Source: Actinomycetota bacterium (GTDB taxonomy: Bacteria; Actinomycetota; Actinomycetes; Streptosporangiales; Streptosporangiaceae). From it: a stretch of 64,000 nucleotides of DNA. The stretch lies in assembly GCA_019240215.1 (NCBI GenBank), contig JAFAYQ010000074.1:1-64000 (forward strand). Reading direction: 5' to 3'. The stretch's first letter is position 1. Every line of letters begins with the position of its first letter. The notes under the pieces are model-generated. The model worked only from the letters and a program-made list of their open reading frames with translations. It did no database searches and was not told where the DNA came from. Below, in pieces: positions 1 through 8,664 of this stretch. The translations under genes and the position numbers were made by a program.

Positions 1-268
1 GCAGCATCCGGTGCGCGGTCATCGACGACTGGGCGGCGTCCGGGCCGCCCGGCAGCTCGTAGACGTAGCCGCGGCCGGCTGGCTGGCGGGTGATCGCGCC
101 CTTGGCGTGCAGCCGGGACAGGGTGGTCATGACCGTGGTGTAGGCGAGCTGGTCGCCCAGCTCGGCCCGGACCTCGCCCGGTGACAACGGCCGTCGGGCG
201 GCGGCCAGGCACGCGAGCACGTCGCGTTCGAGGGCGCCACGCGGCCGTCCCGGTGGTGCGGCAGCCAC
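1..268 (-). CDS. BlaI/MecI/CopY-type transcriptional repressor (C-terminus cut by window edge)
   Basis: The 89 visible residues form a winged-helix domain of the BlaI/MecI family, dimeric repressors that bind TACA/TGTA palindromes. Visible are LERDVLACLAAARRPLSPGEV (helices 1-2) and the recognition helix AYTTVMTTLSRLHAKGAI, followed by the wing RQPAGRGYVYEL. The start is a GTG at 268 preceded by TAGGAG; no ATG lies in frame near it. The gene is divergent from uppP, and a perfect palindrome sits between them. BlaI-type repressors are usually inactivated by cleavage through a BlaR/MecR-like membrane protease or respond to cell-wall stress; any protease partner would lie outside the window. The rest of the gene runs off the left edge. 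Confidence 0.85.
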   Translation of the reverse strand, partial: MAAAPPGRPRGALERDVLACLAAARRPLSPGEVRAELGDQLAYTTVMTTLSRLHAKGAITRQPAGRGYVYELPGGPDAAQSSMTAHRML

Positions 269-317
269 GGCAGCTCCTAACGACAATCAACGACGGCGCC
301 ATCCACTGACCGTCATC

Positions 318-336
318 TACTACAGTCGTTGTAGTA
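318..336. promoter_or_regulatory. BlaI-type operator palindrome TACTACA-N5-TGTAGTA
   Basis: A perfect inverted repeat with 7-bp arms (318-324 and 330-336) and a 5-bp spacer lies between the divergent blaI-like gene and uppP. It resembles the TACA/TGTA dyads bound by BlaI/MecI proteins. Its position, 50 bp from each start codon, fits control of both genes. Binding is inferred, not shown. Confidence 0.7.
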
Positions 337-385
337 CGACGCCGTTTGTCGTGATCAGTGTAGGCCGGCGGGGAGGAAGTTACCT

Positions 386-1369
386 ATGGACCCGATTTAC
401 CACATGACCTACCTGCAGGCGGTGGTCATCGGGCTGATTCAGGGCCTGACCGAGCTGTTTCCCATCTCCAGCCTCGGTCACACCGTGCTGATCCCGTCCT
501 GGCTGGGCGGCAGCTGGGCCACCCTGGTCCGCCAGGAGAGCCGGGCCGAGAGCCCCTACCTCGCGTTCGTGGTCGGCCTCCACCTGGCCACCGCGGTCGT
601 GCTGCTCGGCGTCTACGCCAGGACCTGGGTCCGGGTCATCCGCGGCTTCTTCACCAGCATCGCCCGGCGCGAGGTGCGGTCGGCCGACCAGAAGCTGGCC
701 TGGCTGATCGTGGTGGCCACGATCCCGGTCGGGCTGGTCGGCCTGGTGCTTGAGCACCCGTTCCGGGTGCTGTTCGCCAAACCGCTGGCGGCCGCCATTT
801 TCCTGATGATCAACGGCGGCATCCTGCTGACCGGGGAAATCATGCGCCGCCGGGCCCGCCCGTCGCTGGTGGACCCGTCAGTGGCGGCCCGGCCGGAGGG
901 ACCGGGGGCGGCCGCCGCCCGCCCGGCCACCCCGGATGCCCCCGAACAGCCCGGCCCGATGCTGGACGAGGCGGCCGAACAGCGGCTGGCCGGTCTCGGG
1001 GTCAGGAACGCCCTGTGGATCGGGGCCTCGCAGATCCTCGCGCTGCTGGCCGGGATCAGCCGCGAGGGCGTCACCATGGTCGGCGGCCTGACCCGGGGGC
1101 TGACCCACGAGGACGCCATGCGGTTCTCGTTCCTGCTGTCCACCCCGGTCATCCTGGCTGCCGGGGCGCTCAAGATCAGCGACCTGACCGGTTCGCTCGG
1201 GGCCGGGGTACGCGGCCAGATCGTGGCGGGCAGCGTGGCCGCCGCCGCTACCTCACTGTTCGCGGTGCTGTTCCTGGCCCGCTACTTCCGCACCCGGACG
1301 CTGGTCCCGTTCGCCGTCTACTGCCTGCTGGCCGGCCTGGCCAGCGCGATCAGGTTCGGGTTCTTCTGA
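386..1369 (+). CDS. uppP: undecaprenyl-diphosphatase (UppP/BacA family)
   Basis: This integral membrane enzyme dephosphorylates undecaprenyl pyrophosphate to recycle the lipid carrier for peptidoglycan and other cell-wall polymers. Extra copies give bacitracin resistance in the known family. The two signature regions are present: GLIQGLTELFPISSLGHTVL near the N-terminus (residues 16-35) and GISREGVTMVGGLTRGL at about 227-243. At 327 residues it is longer than the usual ~270, because a hydrophilic Ala/Pro/Glu-rich insert (about 158-205) separates the two membrane halves. The ATG at 386 follows GGGGAGGAAG. The gene shares a regulatory region with the divergent BlaI-like repressor, and its 3' end overlaps the convergent GH31 gene by 20 bp. 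Confidence 0.93.
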   Translation: MDPIYHMTYLQAVVIGLIQGLTELFPISSLGHTVLIPSWLGGSWATLVRQESRAESPYLAFVVGLHLATAVVLLGVYARTWVRVIRGFFTSIARREVRSADQKLAWLIVVATIPVGLVGLVLEHPFRVLFAKPLAAAIFLMINGGILLTGEIMRRRARPSLVDPSVAARPEGPGAAAARPATPDAPEQPGPMLDEAAEQRLAGLGVRNALWIGASQILALLAGISREGVTMVGGLTRGLTHEDAMRFSFLLSTPVILAAGALKISDLTGSLGAGVRGQIVAGSVAAAATSLFAVLFLARYFRTRTLVPFAVYCLLAGLASAIRFGFF

Positions 1370-3752
1370 CCGGGCTGGCGATCAGCCGGTCCGGGTCACC
1401 TTCGTCGACGGTCCAGCGCTGGCCGTTGACGGTGACCTGAGCCGGTGGCTGCTCGCCGGGGATGCGGGGCCATTCGGCCCGGGTCAGCGGGGCTGGGCCG
1501 GTGACGGTGATCTCGGCCGCGCCGCCGGTGACGGTCAGCGCGATCCGGGTCTCACCCCGGTCCTCGTGCACGCTGGTGGTGCCGCCGTGACCGCCCCACA
1601 CCTCCAGCGCCAGCGCGGCCGGCTCGTCGGCGGCGCGGTCGGGACGGCCCGGGTCGACCGGCAGCAGCGCCCCCCGCCGGACCAGTAGCGGCGCCTGCTC
1701 CGGGGGCCGGGTCAGCCGCTCCCAGCGGCCGCCCTGGTACGGGGTCCGGGTCGCGTAGTCGATCCAGTCCCCGGCGGGCAGGTAGACGTCCTGCTCGCCG
1801 TCGGCGGCGGTGACCGGCGCCACCAGCAGATCCTCGCCGATCAGGTACTGGCCGTCGGCGTCGCGGGCGGCCCGCTCGCCCGGGCAGGCCGCGATCATCG
1901 GCCGCAGCCAGGTACGGTGCCGGCGGACCGCCTCGGCGGCGGCCGAGTACAGGTAGGGCAGCAGCCGGTAGCGGGTGGCGACGATCTGCTGGGTGACCGG
2001 GTACACCCCGGGTGCCTGGTCCCACGGCAGCCGGCTGGTGTCGCCGTGGTAGCGGTTCAGCGGCGACAGCGCCCCGAACCAGGCCCAGCGCAGGTACAGG
2101 TCGGTCGACGGGGTGCCGTAAAAGCCCCCCACGTCGTGGCTCCAGAACGTGCCGCCGGTGATCGCGTAGGACAGGCCACCGCGCAGCGTGCTGCCCATCC
2201 CGCCGTAGGTCGAGGCCGGGTCGCCGCCCCACTGGGCCGCGTGCCGCTGCCCGCCCAGGTGGGACGAGCGGCCCCAGACCAGCCGGTAGCCGTGCACCTG
2301 CTCGGTCACGGCGGCGGCGGCATCGTTGTAAAGCAGCGTGTAGACGTTGTGCAGGTCGGCGCCGCTCGCGCCGTTGGCGGCGACCGTACCGGGCGGCACC
2401 GCCTCGGCGAAGTCGGTCTTGAAGACCGCCGCCCCGTCCTCCAGCAGCCCGGTCAGCAGGCCCTGCCACCAGCGCACGGCCTCGGGGTTGGTGAAGTCGA
2501 CGATGGCCATCGCGGGCACGTCCCGGTCCTCGCCCCACACGTCGCCGGTCCAGGTCGTGCCGTCCGGCCGCCGCAGGAAGTACCCGGCCTCGCGGGCGGG
2601 CGCGAACCGCGGGCTGTGCACGCTGATGTAGGGGTTGATCCACAGGCAGAGCCGGAACCCGAGCTCGCGCAGCTCGGCCGCCATCGCCCGCGGGTCGGGG
2701 AACGTGTCCCGGTCCCAGCCCAGGTCGGACCAGCAGCCCGGCCGCTGCCAGAACGGGTCGACGTGCAGCACGTCGGCCGGGAAGCCGTCCCGCCGGATCT
2801 GCCGGGCCCGCGCCAGCAGCGACTCCTGGTCGTCGGGCTGGAAGCTGCCCGAGACCCAGGTGCCGAACGCCCAGCGCGGCGGCAGCGGCACCGCCCCGGT
2901 CAGCGCCCGCAGGGCCACGTGCGCGTCCTCGGCCCCGGGGGCCCGCAGTACGTAGAACTCCAGCACGTCGTCGGGGACGACCACCGACACGGTCGAGTGC
3001 GAGGTGGCGGCCAGGTCGATCTCGGCGGCGGCGCCGCTGTTGACCAGCAGCCCGTAGCCGCGGGTGGACCAGAAGTAGGGCACCGCCTTGTAGACGTGCG
3101 GACCGCTGACCCCGAGCGCGTCCTCAATCCAGGCCACCGACCGGGTGCCGCGCTGCCCGAACTGACCGAACCGCTCGCCCAGCCCGTAGAACTGCTCATC
3201 CGGCCGCGCTTCGAAGCTGACGTGGTAGGCCACCTCGCCGTCGGCCAGCGCGGTGCCGCCGAACGGCAGCGAGCACGGCCGCCCGCCCACGTCCACGTCG
3301 TCGTGCTGCTGGGCCAGCAGGACACGGCCGCCGCCGTCCTCGAACCGCAGCGACCAGGGGTCGGGAGAGACCACCGCGACCAGGTCGCCGGCGTTCACCC
3401 GCACCTCGCCGGTGGGCAGCTCGGCCGCCTGACTGGCCGGGGCCGCAGCGGCCGGGGCGGCGGCGGCCGGGCCGCCCAGGTCCCGCACCAGCGGGAGGGC
3501 GGCCTCCGAGCGGGGCCGCTGCGATCCGTCCCGGCTCAGGCTGACCCGTACGACCCCGGCCGTCACCGCCGTCACCTGGACCGTCAGCGGCTCCCCGTCG
3601 CTGGCCAGCCCGGTGAAGGTGGCCCGCCCGGGCCCGGCCGCCACCACCCGGGCGGTGGTCAGCGCGGCCGGCGGGCTGGGGGATTCGCCCGCCGCGGGCG
3701 GCAGGTCGCCGACCTGCTGGTGGCGCCGGATCAAAGACTGCAGTGGCAGCAA
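1350..3752 (-). CDS. glycoside hydrolase family 31 (alpha-xylosidase/alpha-glucosidase-like)
   Basis: An 800-residue retaining glycosidase of family GH31. An N-terminal beta-sandwich precedes the (beta/alpha)8 barrel. The nucleophile lies in FKTDFAEAVP (Asp ~447), a form typical of the YicI-like alpha-xylosidase branch, and the acid/base in WSHDVGGFYG (Asp ~540). DVLHVDPFWQ and the INPYI segment are also characteristic. There is no signal peptide, so it probably acts in the cytoplasm on imported oligosaccharides. The start is a TTG at 3752 with a G-rich ribosome site upstream. The exact start is uncertain, since the first ~20 residues are poorly conserved in character. It lies 18 bp downstream of the DUF899 gene on the same strand. 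Alpha-xyloside or alpha-glucoside specificity cannot be settled from sequence alone. Confidence 0.88.
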   Translation of the reverse strand: MLPLQSLIRRHQQVGDLPPAAGESPSPPAALTTARVVAAGPGRATFTGLASDGEPLTVQVTAVTAGVVRVSLSRDGSQRPRSEAALPLVRDLGGPAAAAPAAAAPASQAAELPTGEVRVNAGDLVAVVSPDPWSLRFEDGGGRVLLAQQHDDVDVGGRPCSLPFGGTALADGEVAYHVSFEARPDEQFYGLGERFGQFGQRGTRSVAWIEDALGVSGPHVYKAVPYFWSTRGYGLLVNSGAAAEIDLAATSHSTVSVVVPDDVLEFYVLRAPGAEDAHVALRALTGAVPLPPRWAFGTWVSGSFQPDDQESLLARARQIRRDGFPADVLHVDPFWQRPGCWSDLGWDRDTFPDPRAMAAELRELGFRLCLWINPYISVHSPRFAPAREAGYFLRRPDGTTWTGDVWGEDRDVPAMAIVDFTNPEAVRWWQGLLTGLLEDGAAVFKTDFAEAVPPGTVAANGASGADLHNVYTLLYNDAAAAVTEQVHGYRLVWGRSSHLGGQRHAAQWGGDPASTYGGMGSTLRGGLSYAITGGTFWSHDVGGFYGTPSTDLYLRWAWFGALSPLNRYHGDTSRLPWDQAPGVYPVTQQIVATRYRLLPYLYSAAAEAVRRHRTWLRPMIAACPGERAARDADGQYLIGEDLLVAPVTAADGEQDVYLPAGDWIDYATRTPYQGGRWERLTRPPEQAPLLVRRGALLPVDPGRPDRAADEPAALALEVWGGHGGTTSVHEDRGETRIALTVTGGAAEITVTGPAPLTRAEWPRIPGEQPPAQVTVNGQRWTVDEGDPDRLIASPVRRTRT

Positions 3753-3770
3753 GGGTCCCCCCAGTAAGAC

Positions 3771-4493
3771 TCAGTCCGTGAACGTGGGATCCGCCCCGTG
3801 CACGGTCCGGGCCCGGCCCTTGGGCTCCTCCCAGTCCTCCTGCCGCCCCAGGGCGGTCAGGTCGAGCAGGGAGTAGGAGCTGCCCAGGGTGTCGGTGCCG
3901 CGGGCGAAGGTGGAATAGGTGTGGTAGATCTGCTCGCCGTCGCGCAGGAAGCAGCTCACGCCGGGCAGTTCGGTGCTGTCGGAGTCGCCGAGCGCCTCGG
4001 GGAGGGCCCGGTAGTTGTAGTCGAGCTGGGGCCGGGATTTGTCCAGGGTGACCTGGAAGTCGTAGTTGAAGTCGCTTCCGTATGAGGAATACCACGGCAC
4101 CGTCCACCCCCGGCTGGCCGCGTACCCCTGCAGCTTGGCCAGCGGCGCCCGCGAGACCAGCACGAACTCGGTGTCGCGGGACCGCAGGTGGGTGAGCACG
4201 CCGTCGGCCAGCTCGTCCACCCCGGCCGTGCAGCCCGGGCAGGCCGCGTCCCAGCCCGGCCCGAACATCACGTGCTGGACGATCAGCTGCCCGCGCCCGG
4301 CGAACAGGTCCGCCAGGCTCGCGTTGCCGTCCGGCCCCTCGAACACGTAGTCCGTCTCGACCCGCACCATCGGCAGCCGCCGTCGTTCGGCGTTCAGCGC
4401 GTCCCGGGCCCGGGTCTGCTCCTTCTCCGCCGCCAGCAGCCGCCGCCGGGCCTCCAGCCACTCCGTCTGCGACACAACCTGAGGAAGACTCAT
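3771..4493 (-). CDS. DUF899 family thioredoxin-fold protein
   Basis: A 240-residue protein of the DUF899 family, predicted dithiol-disulfide oxidoreductases with a thioredoxin-like fold. The redox motif is WDAACPGCTAGVDEL, with Cys85 and Cys88. The N-terminal helix (EWLEARRRLLAAEKEQTRARDAL) and the YVFEGPDG strand region are family hallmarks. Substrate and cellular role are unknown for the family. The ATG at 4493 has an excellent ribosome site (AGGAGGT, 4 bases away). It precedes the GH31 gene by 18 bp, which may place them in one transcript, though no functional link is obvious. Confidence 0.88.
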   Translation of the reverse strand: MSLPQVVSQTEWLEARRRLLAAEKEQTRARDALNAERRRLPMVRVETDYVFEGPDGNASLADLFAGRGQLIVQHVMFGPGWDAACPGCTAGVDELADGVLTHLRSRDTEFVLVSRAPLAKLQGYAASRGWTVPWYSSYGSDFNYDFQVTLDKSRPQLDYNYRALPEALGDSDSTELPGVSCFLRDGEQIYHTYSTFARGTDTLGSSYSLLDLTALGRQEDWEEPKGRARTVHGADPTFTD

Positions 4494-4639
4494 CCTGACC
4501 TCCTGAGCAGGGTTCCGGTCAACTCTGGAAAGGCAGACCGCCCCCCGCCCCGGAAATCATCGGTTCGTCTTCGCAGGCCCTAATGGCCCGGTCCCGGGTC
4601 GGCGATCGATGGCCTTCGAGGCGGGACGGCGCGCGGGAC

Positions 4640-5023
4640 TCACCGCCGGCCGGGCCCCCCGTCGCTGAAGATCGCGCCGATCTCCTCCCAGTCGGTCTCG
4701 GACAGATCCAGCGCCACCACCTCGCGCACCGCCTGCCACTAGGCCGGCTTGCTGGGGGACACGATCGGGGCGGTGACCAGCGGGTGGGCCCGCAGCCAGG
4801 CCAGTGCCAGACCGGACACGCTCACCCCGTGCCGCTCGGCCACCTCGCGCAGGGCGGCCACCCGGGCCAGGTTGGACTCGGTGTGCATGCCCGCGTAGTA
4901 GCGGTCGCCGGCCACCGCGATCCGGCTGCCGGGCGCGGGTGCCCGCGCGTCCAGGTACCGGTCGGACAGCACCCCGCCCGCCAGCGGTGAGAACGGCGTG
5001 TAACCGAGCGGCTGGCTGTCCAC
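4640..5023 (-). pseudogene. aldo/keto reductase C-terminal remnant with in-frame amber stop
   Basis: Only the last third of an aldo/keto reductase survives. The region begins at the strand/helix read as PLGYTPFSPLAGGVLSDRY, continues through the GVSVSGLALAWLRAHP and APIVSPSKPA segments, then meets TAG at 4741-4739. The same frame continues with WQAVREVVALDLSETDWEEI, the normal C-terminal helix, to a TGA at 4640. A CAG-to-TAG change would explain the amber stop. The N-terminal two thirds, including the catalytic tetrad, are absent: a stop codon lies in frame just upstream. It is flanked by the DUF899 and esterase genes. The gene is clearly dead. Confidence 0.85.
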
Positions 5024-5075
5024 CCGGGCACGCTAGCAGGCGCAGCCCCGGCCGCCCGGACCTCCAGCCGGCGGC

Positions 5076-6701
5076 CTAGCCGAGGGCGGCCCAGAACGAG
5101 CAGTGGTGCTCGGCCGCGAAACCGGTCTCGTTGACCGGCTGCGGCGGCACCAGGTCGCGCCACACCGGCTGCGCCACGCTGAACCGCGGCCAGCCTCCAC
5201 CCGGGCGGCCGAACTTGGCCAGGTTCGTCCAGTAGCCCTTCATGATCGCCGCCAGCCGCTGCTGGCTGGCCGACAGCATGGCCGGGAACGCCACCGTGTT
5301 CAAGCTGAACAGGTACTGGATCTCCGAGGCGTGGGCGGCGCCGTACGGGAAGCCTTCGGGCGGCAGGTACAGCTCGGGCGCGTTCTCGTCGGCGAACTCG
5401 TAGGCGTAGGTCGGCACGTACTTGGCCAGCGACTCCTCGGCGGCCAGGCCGTTGCAGGCGAAGATCGCGTCGGTCCCGACCGCGCCCAGCGCCTCGGCCG
5501 GGCTGGCGTAGGCGGTCAGCGGGTACTGGGCCGCGATCGCGGCCGCCACCGTGGCCGACACCCCCAGCGTGCCGGCGATCATCGACTGGTAGTTGGCGGC
5601 GGTGACGGCCGGGCCGCCCTCGGCCTGCTCGAGCCCGACGAACAGCCGCCACTCGTCGTGGTTGGTGCCGATGATGACCGGCACGTGGTTGAACTGGCCG
5701 CTGCTGAGCGCGGTGCCGATCGACTGGGGCAGTACGTCCCCGTCGATGTTTGGCTGGTAGCCGCCCGCGCCCGCGTTCTGGTCGGCCAGGATCGTCGACA
5801 CCGGCACGCTGCGCAGGCAGGCGGCGGTGTTGCTGGCGCAGCCGACCTTGGCCGCGAACGCCGCGCCGGCCGATTCGGCGCTGGCCAGCGTGGCCTGGGT
5901 CAGCGCGTAGGTGCCGCTCTCCACGATCGCGTGCTGGAACAGCCCCTGGGCGCCCGGCGAGACCAGCTGGGACAGGGTCGACAGGCCACCGGCCGACTCG
6001 CCGAACACGGTCACGTTGCGCCGGTCACCGCCGAACCCGCCGATGTTGCGCTGCACCCAGCGCAGCGCCGCCTGCTGGTCCATCAGCCCGTAGTTGCCGG
6101 ACGGCCCGCCCGGCTGGGCCGCCAGCGCGCTGTCGGCCAGGAAACCGAGCGCCCCCAGCCGGTAGTTGATCGTGACCACGACCACGCCGTCCCGGACCAG
6201 GGCGGCCGGGTTGTAGTCGTTGCTCTCCCCGGTGACCAGGGCGCCGCCGTGGATCCACACCATCACTGGCCGGTTCCGGGCGCCGCCGGCCGGGGTGTAG
6301 ACGTTCAGGTACAGGCAGTTCTCCGACGTGCTGGCCAGCCCGAACGGCGACGCCGACTGCGGGCAGTGCGGCGCGAAGCTGGTCGCCGCCCGCACGCCGG
6401 ACCAGCGGGCGGCCGGCTGCGGCGGCTGCCAGCGCAGGTTCCCGACCGGCGGGGCCGCGTAGGGGAGGCCGAGGAACTCACTGACCCCGGCGGCCGAGCT
6501 GCCGCGCACGAAGCCGTCGGCCGTGCCCACCACCGGGCTGCCGCTTCGGCCGCCGTTGTTCCCGCCGCTGCTTCCGCTGGCGGCGCTGGCCCCGCTGGCC
6601 ACCACCCCCGTCGCGGCCAGGGCGGCGGCCGCCGTGCCGGCCGCCAAGCTCAGTCGCAGATACTTACGCCAATGACGCCAGCTGGTCGCGAAGACGCGCA
6701 T
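5076..6701 (-). CDS. secreted type B carboxylesterase
   Basis: A 541-residue alpha/beta hydrolase of the type B carboxylesterase/lipase family. Residues 1-41 form a long signal peptide: a basic N-region with RHWRKYLR, a hydrophobic stretch, then an Ala/Ser-rich cleavage zone. The nucleophile elbow is VFGESAGG (Ser236); the oxyanion motif is IHGGALVTG (about 150-158). The acidic residue probably lies in GTNHDEWRLF, and the catalytic His is probably in the GAAHASEIQYLF segment. The enzyme should hydrolyse esters outside the cell or on its surface. It is divergent from the acyl-CoA ligase at 6930, and the shared intergenic region holds two operator-like repeats. A plausible link is release of an acyl group outside and its activation inside, but that is inference. 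Confidence 0.9.
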   Translation of the reverse strand: MRVFATSWRHWRKYLRLSLAAGTAAAALAATGVVASGASAASGSSGGNNGGRSGSPVVGTADGFVRGSSAAGVSEFLGLPYAAPPVGNLRWQPPQPAARWSGVRAATSFAPHCPQSASPFGLASTSENCLYLNVYTPAGGARNRPVMVWIHGGALVTGESNDYNPAALVRDGVVVVTINYRLGALGFLADSALAAQPGGPSGNYGLMDQQAALRWVQRNIGGFGGDRRNVTVFGESAGGLSTLSQLVSPGAQGLFQHAIVESGTYALTQATLASAESAGAAFAAKVGCASNTAACLRSVPVSTILADQNAGAGGYQPNIDGDVLPQSIGTALSSGQFNHVPVIIGTNHDEWRLFVGLEQAEGGPAVTAANYQSMIAGTLGVSATVAAAIAAQYPLTAYASPAEALGAVGTDAIFACNGLAAEESLAKYVPTYAYEFADENAPELYLPPEGFPYGAAHASEIQYLFSLNTVAFPAMLSASQQRLAAIMKGYWTNLAKFGRPGGGWPRFSVAQPVWRDLVPPQPVNETGFAAEHHCSFWAALG

Positions 6702-6743
6702 CGAACCACTCCGTTCGAGGGCGGGTGTTCCCGGGCCCGACTC

Positions 6744-6767
6744 TAAAAGAACTAGCCCGTACTTTAA
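6744..6767. promoter_or_regulatory. operator-like near-palindrome, copy 1 (TAAAAGAAC-N6-GTACTTTAA)
   Basis: An imperfect dyad (AAAGAAC / GTACTTT, one mismatch) with a 6-bp spacer, 43 bp upstream of the esterase start codon. It matches copy 2 at 6838-6860 in both arms and spacer length. The AT-rich arms stand out in this GC-rich sequence. This is probably a binding site for an unidentified regulator controlling one or both divergent genes. Confidence 0.55.
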
Positions 6768-6837
6768 AGGCTTCTGCGCGAATTTGATCGTATCGGCCCG
6801 TCACCAGGGTCGTTACTGGAGGACGTACCATCCCTTT

Positions 6838-6860
6838 TAAAGAACCGAAGCGTACTTTTA
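6838..6860. promoter_or_regulatory. operator-like near-palindrome, copy 2 (TAAAGAAC-N6-GTACTTTTA)
   Basis: This is the second copy of the dyad at 6744-6767. The two centres are 93 bp apart, close to nine helical turns, so a looped complex is possible. It lies 70 bp upstream of the acyl-CoA ligase start. No regulator gene is adjacent. Confidence 0.55.
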
Positions 6861-6929
6861 GGAACTGTCCGGCATCATGAGGCACGATCAGGCCAGGGCA
6901 CCGAGGCCAGGGAGCATGGAGGGAACCGG

Positions 6930-8591
6930 ATGGCGAGGAACGGCAAGCGGATCGAAAGCACGATGCAGGATGACTTCCCGCTCACCATCACCTCGATCCT
7001 GCGGCACGGATCCCGGGTGTTCGGGGCCAGCGAGTGCGTCACCTGGCAGGGCGACCACGCCCGGCACACCACCTACCGGCAGATCGAGGTCAACGCCCGC
7101 CAGCTGGCCCAGGCGCTGACCCGGCTCGGGGTCGAGCCCGGGGACCCGGTCGCCACGTTCTGCTGGAACAACCAGGAACACCTCGAGGCCTACTACGCCA
7201 TCCCGTGCATGGGCGCGGTCGTGCACACGCTGAACATCCGGCTGCCCGCCCACCAGCTCACGCACATCGTCAACGACGCCGAAGACAAGATCATGATCGT
7301 CGACGGCAGCCTGCTCCCGGTGCTGGCTCCGGTCGTGTCCGAGCTGCCCTCGATCGAGGCGTTCATCGTCATCGGCGACGGCGACACCGCGCTGCTGGGC
7401 GACCGGCCGGTGCACCGCTACGACGCGCTGCTGGACGCCGAGGATGGCGCTTACACCTGGCCCGAGCTGGACGAGAAGTCGGCCGCCGCCATGTGCTACA
7501 CCAGCGGCACGACCGGCGACCCGCGCGGCGTGGTGTACTCCCACCGGTCCACGTTCCTGCACGCGCTGGCCACCTTGACCAACCAGTGCGTCGGGTCCAC
7601 CGAGGCTGACCGGCAGCTCACGATCGTGCCGATGTTCCACGTCAACGCCTGGGGCATCCCGTTCGCGGCGTTCCTGTCCGGCACCACCATGCACATGCCG
7701 GACCGGTACATGACCCCGGCCGCGCTGGTCGACTTCATCGAGGCCGAGCGATCCACCCTGGCCTCGGCCGTGCCGACCATCTGGGGCGGCATCCTGCAGG
7801 TCGGCGCCCAGCGCGAGATCGACCTGTCCTCGATCCGGATGGGCACCTCGGGCGGCGCGGCGATGCCGCGGTCGCTGATGGAGACGTTCCAGAAGCAGTA
7901 CGGTCTGCCCCTCATCCAGGGCTGGGGTATGACCGAGACCTCCCCGGTCGGCGGGCTGGCCCGGCCGCCCGCCGACGTCGAGCCGGACTCGGCCGAGGAC
8001 CTGGACTACCGGATGAAGTCGGGCCGCCTGCTGGCCGGCGTGCAGATGCGCCTGGTCGACGACGAAGGCCACGAGGTGCCCTGGGACGGCACCGCGACCG
8101 GCGAGATCGAGGTGCGCGGCCCGTGGATCACCGGCCGCTACTTCGGCATCGACACCCCGGAGAAGTTCGACGACGGCTGGCTGCGGACCGGCGACATCGG
8201 GACGATGGACGACCGCGGCTACTTCCAGATCTCCGATCGGCTCAAGGACGTGATCAAGTCCGGCGGCGAGTGGATCTCCTCCGTGGAGCTGGAGAACCTG
8301 CTGGCCGGCAGCCCCGAGGTGGCCGAGGCCGCGGTGGTCGGCATCCCTGACGAGAAGTGGACCGAGCGACCGCTGGCCTGCGTGGTGCTGCGCAGCCCCG
8401 GCGACGCGGGCGAGGACGTCGCGGCCACCCTGGCCAGCTTCCTGGCCGGCAAGGTGGCCCGCTGGCAGGTCCCGGAGAACTGGACGTTCATTGAAGAGGT
8501 GCCCAAGACCACCGTCGGCAAGTTCGACAAGAAGGTCCTGCGGGCCCGATTTGGCCGCGGTGAGCTGGAGATCCTCCGCCTGCGCGACTGA
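6930..8591 (+). CDS. fatty acyl-CoA ligase (ANL superfamily, FadD-like)
   Basis: A 553-residue acyl-activating enzyme that makes acyl-AMP and then acyl-CoA from a free carboxylic acid. The P-loop is YTSGTTGDPRGVVYSHRS (about 189-206; Arg replaces the common Lys). The GWGMTETSP motif lies at about 331-339, the hinge region LRTGDIGTMDDRGYF at about 417-431 with DRLKDVIKSGGEWIS after it, and the catalytic C-terminal lysine is in PKTTVGKFDKK. The composition resembles medium/long-chain ligases of the AlkK/FadD type. The ATG at 6930 is preceded by GGAGGG at good spacing; a second ATG at 6963 is a less likely start. It is divergent from a secreted esterase. Confidence 0.9.
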   Translation: MARNGKRIESTMQDDFPLTITSILRHGSRVFGASECVTWQGDHARHTTYRQIEVNARQLAQALTRLGVEPGDPVATFCWNNQEHLEAYYAIPCMGAVVHTLNIRLPAHQLTHIVNDAEDKIMIVDGSLLPVLAPVVSELPSIEAFIVIGDGDTALLGDRPVHRYDALLDAEDGAYTWPELDEKSAAAMCYTSGTTGDPRGVVYSHRSTFLHALATLTNQCVGSTEADRQLTIVPMFHVNAWGIPFAAFLSGTTMHMPDRYMTPAALVDFIEAERSTLASAVPTIWGGILQVGAQREIDLSSIRMGTSGGAAMPRSLMETFQKQYGLPLIQGWGMTETSPVGGLARPPADVEPDSAEDLDYRMKSGRLLAGVQMRLVDDEGHEVPWDGTATGEIEVRGPWITGRYFGIDTPEKFDDGWLRTGDIGTMDDRGYFQISDRLKDVIKSGGEWISSVELENLLAGSPEVAEAAVVGIPDEKWTERPLACVVLRSPGDAGEDVAATLASFLAGKVARWQVPENWTFIEEVPKTTVGKFDKKVLRARFGRGELEILRLRD

Positions 8592-8664
8592 CGGGCGTGG
8601 TGGCCGCCGCAAGTCGAAGCTCAACACTCTGTACTCCAGAGCATTATGTGAGTACGTTGCTGCC

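Noticed and set aside
1917..3767. Long open frame of 616 codons opposite the GH31 gene
   Set aside because: It is antisense to a well-supported glycosidase. In this GC-rich DNA, stop codons are rare in shadow frames, and the translation is Arg/Pro/Gly-rich with no domain.
5103..6746. 547-codon frame opposite the carboxylesterase
   Set aside because: Same reason: the composition is that of a shadow frame, and the esterase on the other strand has a signal peptide and catalytic motifs.
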